DNA of 64,000 bases from an uncultured Hungatella sp. (lineage in GTDB: Bacteria > Bacillota > Clostridia > Lachnospirales > Lachnospiraceae). The stretch spans positions 1-64,000 of the forward strand of contig CAJUPQ010000005.1 in assembly GCA_910588505.1 (NCBI GenBank). The letters are read 5' to 3'. Positions 34,866 through 43,649 of the stretch are shown in pieces (the stretch's first letter is position 1; each line of letters begins with the position of its first letter). The notes beneath the pieces are model-generated. The model was not told where the DNA came from. It worked only from the letters and a program-made list of their open reading frames with translations, and searched no databases. The position numbers were made by a program, and so were the translations under genes.

Positions 34866-36197
34866 ATGGCGGGATATGATTTTGAAAAAGATTCCAGGTT
34901 CATGGGAATCGAACCTTTGAAGAAAAAAGCGCTCCTTGCGTCTCCGACCATGCATGGGGAGGAGATGGGATTCATTCAGAACGCTTACGACAGTAACTGG
35001 ATGAGTACTGTAGGAGAAAATATTGACGAACTGGAAAAGATGGCCGGGCAGTATTTGGGGAAAGAATATGGGGTGGCCCTGTCCTGCGGAACGGCGGCGC
35101 TGCATATGGCTGTAAAACTGGCAGCTTTGCGGCTGTATCATTCCAACACCGGAGTGTCCACTCCTAATGGAGGCGGCAGAGGCGGGAGTTTGTATGGACG
35201 CAGGGTATTCTGCTGCGATATGACTTTTGGGGCCACAGTGAATCCTGTGTTGTACGAAGGCGGAGAACCAGTCTTTATTGACACGGAGTATGATACCTGG
35301 AATATGGATCCAAAAGCCCTTGAGAATGCTTTTTCCATTTATCCGGATGTGAGGCTTGTGATCATTGCTGATCTTTACGGCGTTCCGGGAAAGATCAGGG
35401 AGATCAGGGAAATCTGTGGGAAATACGGCGCGCTGATAATAGAAGACGCGGCAGAAAGCCTGGGGGCCGTGTACAGAGGCCGGCCGGCTGGTACGCTGGG
35501 AGATATTGGCGTTATAAGCTTTAACGGCAACAAGATCATCACCGGCAGCAGCGGAGGGATGCTTCTGACCAAAAACCGGGAAGACGCAGAGAAAGTCCGG
35601 AAATGGTCTACCCAGAGCAGAGAAGACGCCCCATGGTATCAGCATGAAGAGACCGGATATAATTACCGGATGTCCAATGTGATCGCGGGGATCATACGGG
35701 GGCAATGGATGCATCTGGAGGAGCATATAAAAGCGAAAAAAGCGATCTATGAGAGATACGCGGAAGGGCTGAAAGACTTGCCTATAATGATGAATCCCTT
35801 TGACAGTGAGGAAAGCTGTCCCAATTACTGGCTCAGCTGTATCTTGGTCGATCCGGAAGCCATGTGTGCGCAGGCGCGGGGGGAGGAAAGCGCCGTATGG
35901 AGAAGTGAAAAAGGGAAATCATGTCCCACGGAGATATTGGAAGCTTTGAGCGCTTTTGGAGCCGAGGGACGGCCTATATGGAAGCCTATGCATATGCAGC
36001 CCCTTTACCGGATGGAGCCGTTCATAACAAGGATGGGAAGCGCAAAAGCCGGGGGCAGCGCATACGGGGATAATGGAAAGCGGGTGGATGTGGGAGCGGA
36101 TATTTTTCAGCGAGGGTTGTGCCTGCCGTCTGACATCAAGATGACAAAAAGGCAGCAGGATATGGTTATAGACATCATACACAGGTGCTTCCAGTGA
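34866..36197 (+). CDS. DegT/DnrJ-family sugar aminotransferase
   Basis: The 443-residue PLP enzyme transfers an amino group to a keto-sugar nucleotide. It shows SNWMSTVGENIDELE, LSCGTAALHMAVKLA, EDAAESLGA and the PLP-lysine region SFNGNKIIT (Lys223). An insert of about 20 Gly-rich residues after position 90 and another near 350 make it longer than the usual 370-390. Such genes often open Lachnospiraceae exopolysaccharide clusters, before the initiating transferase, and commonly make 4-amino sugars. It could be an alternative WbpE, but the gene at 62621 fits that better. Confidence 0.88.
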   Translation: MAGYDFEKDSRFMGIEPLKKKALLASPTMHGEEMGFIQNAYDSNWMSTVGENIDELEKMAGQYLGKEYGVALSCGTAALHMAVKLAALRLYHSNTGVSTPNGGGRGGSLYGRRVFCCDMTFGATVNPVLYEGGEPVFIDTEYDTWNMDPKALENAFSIYPDVRLVIIADLYGVPGKIREIREICGKYGALIIEDAAESLGAVYRGRPAGTLGDIGVISFNGNKIITGSSGGMLLTKNREDAEKVRKWSTQSREDAPWYQHEETGYNYRMSNVIAGIIRGQWMHLEEHIKAKKAIYERYAEGLKDLPIMMNPFDSEESCPNYWLSCILVDPEAMCAQARGEESAVWRSEKGKSCPTEILEALSAFGAEGRPIWKPMHMQPLYRMEPFITRMGSAKAGGSAYGDNGKRVDVGADIFQRGLCLPSDIKMTKRQQDMVIDIIHRCFQ

Positions 36198-36958
36198 TGA
36201 GAGGAACGGGTTTGGACAGCAGGAAAAAGACAATACGGCGAAAAAAGGGCATCTATGAAAAGTATGTAAAGCGTCCCGTGGACCTGATCCTGGCCCTTAC
36301 CGCAATGGTGATTCTGCTTCCTGTGATCTGTGTCATAGGAATCCTGGTGCGGCTAAAACTGGGAAGCCCGGTGATCTTTAAGCAGAAGCGGCCAGGACTT
36401 TATGAGAGGATTTTTACCATGTATAAATTCCGAACAATGACAGATGAGAAGGATGAGGGCGGAAAACTGTTGCCGGATGAGGACAGGCTGACAGCCTTTG
36501 GAAAGCTGTTAAGAGAGACAAGCTGCGATGAACTTTTGGAGCTGATAAATATCGTAAAAGGCGATCTGTCCTGGTGCGGTCCCCGGCCGCAGCTGGTGAG
36601 GGATATGGTATTTATGTCCAACAGACAGCGGCAGAGACATCAGGTAAGGCCTGGACTGACAGGACTGGCCCAGGTGAACGGAAGAAATCAGATTACATGG
36701 GAAGAGAAACTGGAATGGGATCTGAAATATATTGAGGATGGGATCACATTTTGGGGTGATGTAAAGATCCTGCTTAAGACAGTGAGAAAGGTGTTTGAAA
36801 AGGCGGACATCCACGGGGAGGGCCTGGCGACAGCGGAAGATTATGGCGATTATCTGCTGCGGACAGGACAGGTGGAGAGAGAAACATATGACAGGCTGCA
36901 GATTGGGGCGGAAGAAATCCTTGGAGGGGCCGGGAACAGGTATGTGAGGAAAGGGTAA
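36197..36958 (+). CDS. Initiating sugar-phosphate transferase (PglC/WcaJ type)
   Basis: This polyprenyl-phosphate sugar-1-phosphate transferase of about 253 residues links the first sugar to the lipid carrier. It has one N-terminal membrane segment (LILALTAMVILLPVICVIGIL), then GSPVIFKQKRPG, the catalytic MYKFRTMTDEKDEGG, LPELiN-like LLELINIVKGDLSWCGPRPQ and VRPGLTGLAQVNGRN. It is the short, single-domain form. The start overlaps the aminotransferase stop (TGATG). It probably loads the sugar made by the preceding enzyme. Confidence 0.92.
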   Translation: MRGTGLDSRKKTIRRKKGIYEKYVKRPVDLILALTAMVILLPVICVIGILVRLKLGSPVIFKQKRPGLYERIFTMYKFRTMTDEKDEGGKLLPDEDRLTAFGKLLRETSCDELLELINIVKGDLSWCGPRPQLVRDMVFMSNRQRQRHQVRPGLTGLAQVNGRNQITWEEKLEWDLKYIEDGITFWGDVKILLKTVRKVFEKADIHGEGLATAEDYGDYLLRTGQVERETYDRLQIGAEEILGGAGNRYVRKG

Positions 36959-36964
36959 GGTGGA

Positions 36965-37483
36965 ATGAGATATTTAAAACAGGTATATGAGAAAGTATAT
37001 CACAAAAGGGCACCGTATTATTATGATTACAGCCTGGGGACCATTCTCATGAAACCCATAAGAAAGTGGCTTACAAATGTGGCTGCCGCAAACTGTCCCT
37101 TCAACTGTATTCGGATTTTTATTTACAGGCGGTGTGGATTTAAGATTGGAAAAAGTGTTTTTATCGGGATGCGCTGTTATTTAGACGATATGTGTTATGA
37201 CCTGATGACGATAGGAGATCATGTGACGATCTCTTATGGAGTATATTTTGCCTGCCATGGAAAAAACCAGGGACATTACCCCATTGTGATAGAAGACCAT
37301 GTTTATATTGGAATGCGGGCGGCGGTGATCTCGAAGAACTGTATGGGTTCTGGGGGGGTTCGAATTGGGAAGCAAGCCGTAGTAGGGGCGTGTACCCTTG
37401 TTAACCGGGATGTTCCGGAGAATACCTGCGCTGTGGGGGTGCCATGCAGGATAAAGTATTTAAGTGGAGCTGATTTGGAATGA
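36965..37483 (+). CDS. Left-handed beta-helix acyltransferase
   Basis: The 172-residue protein contains hexapeptide repeats (GFKIGKSVFIGMRC, MTIGDHVTISYGVYFACHG, IVIEDHVYIGMRAAV) of the WcaF/maltose-acetyltransferase group, with a basic, possibly membrane-associated N terminus. It probably O- or N-acetylates a sugar of the repeat unit using acetyl-CoA. GGTGGAA precedes the ATG, and its end overlaps the next gene by 4 nt. Confidence 0.85.
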   Translation: MRYLKQVYEKVYHKRAPYYYDYSLGTILMKPIRKWLTNVAAANCPFNCIRIFIYRRCGFKIGKSVFIGMRCYLDDMCYDLMTIGDHVTISYGVYFACHGKNQGHYPIVIEDHVYIGMRAAVISKNCMGSGGVRIGKQAVVGACTLVNRDVPENTCAVGVPCRIKYLSGADLE

Positions 37484-38718
37484 GATCAAAAGAGAAACTG
37501 CATATTTTAATTTTAAATCATTATGCCGGTTCGCCTAAGATGGGGATGGAGTTTCGGCCCTATTATCTGGCCAGGGAGTGGATAAAGATGGGGCATCAGG
37601 TGACGATTATGGCCGGGGACTACTCCCATTTAAGGATCGAGAACCGAAAACCGGAGAAAGATTTTCAGAAAGAGATCATAGACGGCGTCCGTTACTGCTG
37701 GGTGAGGACGGGAGTATATAAGGGGAACGGTGTTAAGCGGGCCTTTACGATGTTCCGATTCGTGGAAAAACTGTGGAAAAATGCCCAGCAGATCGCGGAC
37801 ATCATGAAGCCAGACGTGGTGATCACATCCTCTACATATCCGCTGGATACTTATGCAGGGCAGAGGATTGCAAAGGGGGCTGGGGCGAAACTGATCCATG
37901 AGGTGCATGATATGTGGCCGGCTACGCTGGTTGAACTGGGCGGCATGAAACGGACGAATCTATTTGTAATGCTTATCCAGGCAGCGGAAGATTCGGCTTA
38001 CCAAAATTCGGATTATGTGGTATCTCTGCCGCCCTGCGCGAAGGAATATATGATCCGGCATGGAATGAAGGAAGATAAATTTGTAAATATCCAGAACGGA
38101 GTCGTGCTGGAAGAGTGGGAGGAGGGCCAGCCGATTCCGGAAGAACATAGAAGGTTACTGATATCCCTAAAGGAGAAAGGGAAGTTCATTGTGGGATACT
38201 TTGGCGGCCACGCATTGTCAAACGCGCTGGACGGACTGCTGGACGCGGCAAAAGAGATGAAGACACCGGAAATCGCCTTTGTCCTTGTGGGGGACGGCGT
38301 TGAGAAGCCGGGACTGATGGAGAGGGTGGGGAAAGAAGGCATAGAGAATGTATATTTTCTGGATCCGGTGTGCAAGCCGTGTGTGGGAGACCTGCTGAAA
38401 TATTTTGACTGCAGCTACATAGGGAGCAAGGATTCGCCGCTGTACCGGTTTGGGCTGACCGCCAATAAAATGTACGATTCCATGATGGCCGGAAAGCCGT
38501 TAATCTGCGCGGTAAACGCGGCAGGTTGTGCGGTGGAAACCTATGAGTGCGGAATTATGGTTAAAAGCGGAAAGACAGAAGATATCTGCCGCGCAATAGA
38601 AAGGATGTGTCATATGTCTGTGGAAGAACGAGATGAGATGGGGAAGCGGGGAGAGGAAGCGGTGAAACAATATTTTACCTATGAGGCGCTGGCACAACAA
38701 TTTGAAAAGCTATTTTAA
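37480..38718 (+). CDS. Glycosyltransferase family 4 (WbuB-like)
   Basis: The 412-residue GT-B enzyme begins with LHILILNHYAGSPKMGMEFRP and an LAREWIKMGHQVTIMAGDYSH segment typical of WbuB-like GT4 enzymes that act on N-acetyl amino sugars. The donor-site region is GLTANKMYDSMMAGKPLIC. It likely adds the second sugar of the repeat unit in the cytosol. It overlaps the acyltransferase by 4 nt. Confidence 0.88.
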   Translation: MRSKEKLHILILNHYAGSPKMGMEFRPYYLAREWIKMGHQVTIMAGDYSHLRIENRKPEKDFQKEIIDGVRYCWVRTGVYKGNGVKRAFTMFRFVEKLWKNAQQIADIMKPDVVITSSTYPLDTYAGQRIAKGAGAKLIHEVHDMWPATLVELGGMKRTNLFVMLIQAAEDSAYQNSDYVVSLPPCAKEYMIRHGMKEDKFVNIQNGVVLEEWEEGQPIPEEHRRLLISLKEKGKFIVGYFGGHALSNALDGLLDAAKEMKTPEIAFVLVGDGVEKPGLMERVGKEGIENVYFLDPVCKPCVGDLLKYFDCSYIGSKDSPLYRFGLTANKMYDSMMAGKPLICAVNAAGCAVETYECGIMVKSGKTEDICRAIERMCHMSVEERDEMGKRGEEAVKQYFTYEALAQQFEKLF

Positions 38719-38753
38719 CAATTGCGGAAATCTCATAAAAGGAGTAAAAGACC

Positions 38754-40070
38754 ATGAAAGAAAACTTGATGAATAAGATACAGAATAAAACGATTATCGC
38801 CGGGGTGGTGGGGCTGGGCTATGTGGGGCTGCCCCTTGCGGTGGAGAAGGCAAAGGCAGGATTTAAAACCATAGGTTTTGACATCCAGAGATCAAAAGTA
38901 GATATGGTCAATCAAGGCCACAACTACATAGGAGACGTGGTAGATTCAGATTTAGAGGAACTGGTAAAGAACGGGATGCTGTCTGCTACCGATGATTTTT
39001 CTTTCATAAAAGATGTGGATTTTGTTGCGATCTGTGTTCCCACCCCTCTGGATCTTCATCAGGAGCCGGATATCAGCTATGTGAGGGATTCTGCAAAAGA
39101 AGTATCGAAACACTTAAAGGCTGGGACAATGGTAGTGCTGGAATCCACGACATATCCCGGAACAACAGAAGAACTCATAAAGCCGATCTTAGAGGAAGGT
39201 TCCGGCCTTACCTGCGGCCGTGATTTTTATCTGGGCTTCAGCCCGGAACGGGTAGATCCAGGCAATCTGGTTTACAAGACAAAAAATACGCCGAAGGTCG
39301 TGGGAGCGTGCAGCCGGGATGGGGCGAAGGTGATCTCCGCCATGTACAGAGCAGTGCTGGACGGCGACGTCTTTACGGTTTCTTCCCCTGCGGTTGCGGA
39401 GATGGAGAAAATTCTGGAAAACACATACAGGAATGTAAATATCGGCCTTATCAATGAATTGGGCCGTCTCTGCAATGAGATGGGGATCTCGGTGTGGGAA
39501 GTGATCGATGCGGCAAAGACAAAGCCCTATGGATTCCAGCCTTTTTATCCGGGGCCGGGACTGGGAGGCCATTGTATTCCCCTGGATCCGTATTATCTCA
39601 CCTGGAAGGCCAGGGAGTACGGTTTTCACACGACGCTGATCGAGAATTCCATGGTAATCAATGACAGTCAGCCCAAATACTGCGTGGAGCGGGCCATGCA
39701 TATGTTAAACCGCCACAAAAAAGCCATTAACGGCGCCAGGATCCTTATGCTGGGAGTCTCGTATAAAAATGATATTGATGACTACCGGGAGTCTCCGGCA
39801 ATCCGCGTCATGAAAGAATTGCGGCAGGTGGGAGCAAATGTGGAATACTACGACCCATGGGTTCCGGAATTTAAAAATATGTACGGGCAGAGCGGGAAGA
39901 GTATCGCTGCCCTCACTCCGGAGGCAGTGGCGTCTTATGATCTGATAATGGTCACGGCGGCTCACCACAATGTAGACTATGAGATGGTGCAAAAAAATGC
40001 GGTTGCTGTCTTTGATACAAAAAATGTGATGAGCGGGGTGAAGGACCGTTCGAATATTGAGGTGTTATGA
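38754..40070 (+). CDS. wbpA: UDP-GlcNAc 6-dehydrogenase (WbpA-like)
   Basis: The 438-residue nucleotide-sugar dehydrogenase oxidises C6 twice to a uronic acid. It has the NAD fold VVGLGYVGLPLAVEKAKAG, VPTPLD, LESTTYPGTTEE, FSPERVDPGN and the catalytic Cys in GLGGHCIPLDPYY. Features such as STTYPGTTEE and FSPERVDPG place it in the WbpA/TviB/WecC group that uses N-acetylhexosamines. With the WbpB-, WbpD- and WbpE-like enzymes later in the locus it should start synthesis of a diamino uronic acid. AAAGGAG is about 10 nt before the ATG. Confidence 0.9.
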   Translation: MKENLMNKIQNKTIIAGVVGLGYVGLPLAVEKAKAGFKTIGFDIQRSKVDMVNQGHNYIGDVVDSDLEELVKNGMLSATDDFSFIKDVDFVAICVPTPLDLHQEPDISYVRDSAKEVSKHLKAGTMVVLESTTYPGTTEELIKPILEEGSGLTCGRDFYLGFSPERVDPGNLVYKTKNTPKVVGACSRDGAKVISAMYRAVLDGDVFTVSSPAVAEMEKILENTYRNVNIGLINELGRLCNEMGISVWEVIDAAKTKPYGFQPFYPGPGLGGHCIPLDPYYLTWKAREYGFHTTLIENSMVINDSQPKYCVERAMHMLNRHKKAINGARILMLGVSYKNDIDDYRESPAIRVMKELRQVGANVEYYDPWVPEFKNMYGQSGKSIAALTPEAVASYDLIMVTAAHHNVDYEMVQKNAVAVFDTKNVMSGVKDRSNIEVL

Positions 40071-40071
40071 G

Positions 40072-40830
40072 ATGAGGTTTACATACAAAGCATATGAGGA
40101 CCTGCTTAAGGCGCTTTTGGAACACGGTTATCATATAGCGGACTACCATAACTGGGAACAGTTTGAGCGCTGCGTTATTCTGCGGCACGATATTGACAAT
40201 GACATTGACAAAGCTGTGGAACTGGCGGCTTTGGAGCAGAGCGGGGGGGTAACGAGCACGTATTTTGTTCTTCTCACCTCTGACTTTTATAATATTTTTT
40301 CTAAAGACAACATCAAGGCTTTAAAAACCATCAGTTCTTACGGTCATGAGATCGGGCTGCACTTTGATGAGACGCAGTATCCTTATATTTCGGGTGATAT
40401 GAATGCCATAAGGGATAAGATTCAGTGGGAAGCCCGGATGCTTGGACAAGCAGCAGATTGTGAGATAAAAACCGTTTCCATGCACAGACCCAGCAAAATG
40501 ATCCTGGAATGCGATTTAAAGATCCCCGGCATGATCAACAGTTACGGACAGACCTATTACAGGAAGTTTAAATACGTGTCTGATTCCAGGCACAGATGGA
40601 GAGAGCCGGTTGAAGAGATCGTTGAGTCAAAGCGGTTTGAACGGCTCCACATACTTACCCATGGATTTTGGTATCAGTGTACGGAGGAGGCAGTGGAGGA
40701 TACGGTTAAAAGATTTGTGAACAGCGCCAATTGGGAGAGATATCAGTCTTACAAGGATAACTTTACGGATCTTTTCCAGGTCATGTCTCCGGATGAGGTT
40801 GTGGGGAGGAGATCCGATGACGATACATGA
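40072..40830 (+). CDS. Polysaccharide deacetylase-like protein
   Basis: This protein of about 252 residues shows CVILRHDIDNDIDKAVELA, a CE4-like HDxD metal motif, and GHEIGLHFDETQY, a second histidine pair, in the NodB fold order. It lacks a signal peptide, so it acts in the cytosol, perhaps on a nucleotide sugar or lipid-linked sugar. The ATG at 40072 follows the dehydrogenase stop by 1 nt, and its end overlaps the LpxD-like gene by 14 nt. Removing an acetyl group here would expose an amine for the acyltransferase that follows; that link is inference. Confidence 0.78.
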   Translation: MRFTYKAYEDLLKALLEHGYHIADYHNWEQFERCVILRHDIDNDIDKAVELAALEQSGGVTSTYFVLLTSDFYNIFSKDNIKALKTISSYGHEIGLHFDETQYPYISGDMNAIRDKIQWEARMLGQAADCEIKTVSMHRPSKMILECDLKIPGMINSYGQTYYRKFKYVSDSRHRWREPVEEIVESKRFERLHILTHGFWYQCTEEAVEDTVKRFVNSANWERYQSYKDNFTDLFQVMSPDEVVGRRSDDDT

Positions 40831-41716
40831 AATACTGGATTTTTTAGCGGAAAGCGGGAATGAAGTTGTCTTCAAAGGAAACAAAAACGCAGAGATCACA
40901 GAAATGTCCAATCTGCGGGAGCTGAAAGATCATTCAATCTGCTGGATAAAAAACACCCGATTTGCTTCCGGTGAAGTTGTAGAGAATCTGAAACAGTTAC
41001 AGGATGTGCTGGTGGTATGTCCCTTTGAGATTGAGGGTGTTAACTGCGTGATTACAGATTATCCCAAAGGCGTATTTTTCAGTATCCTCAACCAGTTCTT
41101 TAGAAAGACCTTTGATCACGTGATCTCTGAAAACGCGGTGGTGTTGACAGACAGGATTGGAAAAAATGTCCATATAGGGGCGAATTGCTATATAGGGGAT
41201 GAAGTAGAGATTGGCGATGATACGGTTATCCATCCCAATGTATCGGTCATATGTCCCTGTAAGATCGGATACGGCTGTGAGATCTTTCCCGGTGTGGTCA
41301 TAGGAGCGGACGGATTCGGATATTACATGGAACATGGCATCCCATATCGGGAGATACATTTCAGAGGCGTCGTAATCGGAGATCATGTAGATATAGGCGC
41401 CAACACCTGCGTTGACAGAGGGCTTTTGACGGATACGGTTATCTGCGATCATGTAAAGATTGATAACCTCTGCCATATTGGCCATAATGTGAAGATTGAG
41501 GAAAATTGTCTGATCATAGCGGGGACAGTGATCTGCGGCAGCGCGCTGATCAAAAGAAATGCTTATCTTGCGCCGGAGAGTGTTGTAATGAATCAGGTTA
41601 CGGTAGGCGAGGGCGGGATGGTAGGGGTAAACAGCGCGGCGATTACAAATGTGAAAGACAAGGTAACCGTGTTTGGGACGCCGGCTAAGAGACTGTCGCC
41701 GGTATTGAAAAAATGA
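40817..41716 (+). CDS. LpxD-like sugar N-acyltransferase
   Basis: The protein of about 299 residues has an N-terminal LpxD-like uridine-binding region, then a left-handed beta helix (GKNVHIGANCYIGDEVEIGD to VRNQ-type loops) with GADGFGYYMEHG and NLCHIGHNVKIEENC, the LpxD catalytic histidine context. LpxD enzymes take acyl groups from acyl carrier protein. In a Gram-positive there is no lipid A, so it should acylate an amino sugar of this polymer. The ATG at 40817 (GGGGAGGAG upstream) is preferred to 40793. The carrier protein and FkbH-like genes follow directly. Confidence 0.85.
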   Translation: MTIHEILDFLAESGNEVVFKGNKNAEITEMSNLRELKDHSICWIKNTRFASGEVVENLKQLQDVLVVCPFEIEGVNCVITDYPKGVFFSILNQFFRKTFDHVISENAVVLTDRIGKNVHIGANCYIGDEVEIGDDTVIHPNVSVICPCKIGYGCEIFPGVVIGADGFGYYMEHGIPYREIHFRGVVIGDHVDIGANTCVDRGLLTDTVICDHVKIDNLCHIGHNVKIEENCLIIAGTVICGSALIKRNAYLAPESVVMNQVTVGEGGMVGVNSAAITNVKDKVTVFGTPAKRLSPVLKK

Positions 41717-41738
41717 AATGGGAAAGGCAGTGGAGCGT

Positions 41739-41954
41739 ATGGAAACGTTTATAGATTTTGTGGCGGAGCTGTTTGAGTGTGATCCGTCGGAGTTGTCCTT
41801 AAATACAGCCTATGGCGAATATGAAAAATGGGATTCTATGATGATGCTGCGTCTGACTATGGAGATTGAGGAAGCGTATGATGTGAGCATTCCTGTGGAG
41901 GCGGTTGGGAAGATAAAAACATTGTCAGATCTTTATGCGTATGTGAGAGAGTGA
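41739..41954 (+). CDS. Acyl carrier protein 1
   Basis: The small four-helix carrier protein (about 71 residues) has the phosphopantetheine serine in KWDSMMMLRL (Ser33; DSM instead of the usual DSL). It lies between the LpxD-like and FkbH-like genes and overlaps the latter, so it most likely carries the acyl group passed between them. An ATG at 41718 would add 7 residues; the ribosome signals do not decide clearly. Confidence 0.85.
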   Translation: METFIDFVAELFECDPSELSLNTAYGEYEKWDSMMMLRLTMEIEEAYDVSIPVEAVGKIKTLSDLYAYVRE

Positions 41955-43645
41955 TGAAGATGGAAGAACAGGTCAGAAACAGGATTGCCGTCCTTTCTAA
42001 TGTGACCATGGATCTTGTGACGGCAAAGCTAAAGAGTGACTTTGATATCTATATTCCGGGTGGATTTAATACATGGCAGCAGGAAGTATATGATGTTGGT
42101 TCTGGATTATATCAGTGGATGCCAGACGCTGTGTTTATCATTCTATACGCGGATCCTTATGAGGGAGACTGGCAGAAGGAAACAGGAAGTGAGCGATTGG
42201 GAGACTGGCTGTCATCTATAAAGTTTTTGCGGGAGAAAATGACCCAAATTCCCATATTTGTATCTTCTCTTGATATGGTTGAGAGCGGATGCCGTGTTGT
42301 CTCCGAAAAATATTACGGGACACAGATGGAAGCTGACTGGATAAAAGCAATCGAAGCATGTGATCAGGTCTATATCCTTCCGCTGAAAGAGGAGGCCGCA
42401 AATCTGGGAAGACTTCATTTCTACCTGCGCAAAATGTGGTATCTGGGAAATGCCCCGTTCAGCCTGAAAGGTTCCGAGGCCGTAGCGGGACTGATACGGC
42501 GGCACTTTTTTTATGCCAGAGGAAACAAGAAGAAATGTTTTGTAGTTGATCTGGACAACACGCTCTGGGGCGGTGTGGCGGGGGAGGACGGGGCGGATGG
42601 CATTGAGCTTGCGTCTCACAGGGAAGGCAGACGGTATTATGAAGCCCAGCTGTGTTTAAAACAGATGAAAGAAAACGGAGTCATGCTTGCTGTTATTTCG
42701 AAAAATAATCCGGAAGATGTGGATCCGGTTTTTAAGAATCCGGATATGGTTTTAAAAGAAGAGGATTTTGTGGGGCAGAAGATCAATTGGAACCCAAAAC
42801 CTCAAAATATGAGGGAACTTGCCGGTGAATTGAATATAGGGTTGGATGCCTTTGTGTTCCTTGATGATAATCCGGCAGAGCGGGAGGAGATGAAGACACA
42901 GTGTCCCCAGGTGGAGACCCTGGACTTTCCGGAAGATACGGCCCTTCTTCCGCAGGTTATTGAAGAGGCGTACAGCCGCTTTTTCAAGCCTCTGTATATC
43001 ACCAGTGAGGATAAAGGCAAAACGGAGCAATACCGCAGACAGTCAAAACGTCTGGAAGCGGGAAAAGAGGCGGCTTCCGTACAGGATTATCTGCGAAAAC
43101 TTGAGATCAGGGCAGATATTCATCTGATGAGGAAAGAAGAGAAAAACAGGGTGATCCAGCTGGCGGGAAAGACCAACCAGTTTAATACCACAACGATCCG
43201 ATATGATGAGAGACAGATCGAACAGCTCCAAAAAGGCGGATCTGCGGAGATTATTGTTGGGCATATGGGGGATAAATTTGGGGAGGAAGGGCTTACAGCA
43301 GTGGTGGTGATTGTCTATCAGGGAGAGAAGGCGTTGATAGAATCCTTTATGATGAGCTGCCGGGTTATGGGAAGAGAGTTTGAGTATGTTATCCTGGACG
43401 CCATTGTCAGGCGGATCAGGAGGATTCATCCCCAGGTGAAGACACTGGGGGCGGAATATGTGAAGACAGAAAAGAATAAACCAGTGGAATCATTTTATGA
43501 GAAAGCGGGGATGGATGTAAAAGAAACAAAAGGGGAGGAAAGCGCGGCAGGATATATAAAACGGTATGAGGCAGAAATGGATACATTAGGTGAGTTTGTT
43601 AACAGTTATAAAGAGGTAACAGTTTTTGATGAAGGGGAGGAATAA
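41954..43645 (+). CDS. FkbH-like HAD-IIIC/GNAT protein
   Basis: This protein of about 563 residues has an N-terminal SGNH-like region, a HAD-IIIC domain with DLDNTLWGGVAGEDG (Asp199 and Asp201) and LDDNPAEREEMK, and a C-terminal GNAT-like domain (MSCRVMGREFEYVILDAI). FkbH proteins take 1,3-bisphosphoglycerate, dephosphorylate it and load a glyceryl or related group on a carrier protein in polyketide pathways. Here the adjacent carrier protein and LpxD-like transferase suggest a glyceryl/lactyl-type acyl group for a sugar. TGATG overlap with the carrier protein gene. Confidence 0.88.
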   Translation: MKMEEQVRNRIAVLSNVTMDLVTAKLKSDFDIYIPGGFNTWQQEVYDVGSGLYQWMPDAVFIILYADPYEGDWQKETGSERLGDWLSSIKFLREKMTQIPIFVSSLDMVESGCRVVSEKYYGTQMEADWIKAIEACDQVYILPLKEEAANLGRLHFYLRKMWYLGNAPFSLKGSEAVAGLIRRHFFYARGNKKKCFVVDLDNTLWGGVAGEDGADGIELASHREGRRYYEAQLCLKQMKENGVMLAVISKNNPEDVDPVFKNPDMVLKEEDFVGQKINWNPKPQNMRELAGELNIGLDAFVFLDDNPAEREEMKTQCPQVETLDFPEDTALLPQVIEEAYSRFFKPLYITSEDKGKTEQYRRQSKRLEAGKEAASVQDYLRKLEIRADIHLMRKEEKNRVIQLAGKTNQFNTTTIRYDERQIEQLQKGGSAEIIVGHMGDKFGEEGLTAVVVIVYQGEKALIESFMMSCRVMGREFEYVILDAIVRRIRRIHPQVKTLGAEYVKTEKNKPVESFYEKAGMDVKETKGEESAAGYIKRYEAEMDTLGEFVNSYKEVTVFDEGEE

Positions 43646-43649
43646 GCAA

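Noticed and set aside
34437..35726. 429-codon - strand frame over the LoaP leader
   Set aside because: It is antisense to loaP 3 and the DegT aminotransferase, with no ribosome site.
40817..41716. LpxD as evidence for an outer membrane and lipid A
   Set aside because: No other lpx gene is present and every housekeeping gene is Firmicutes-type; the enzyme is best read as a sugar acyltransferase of the polymer.
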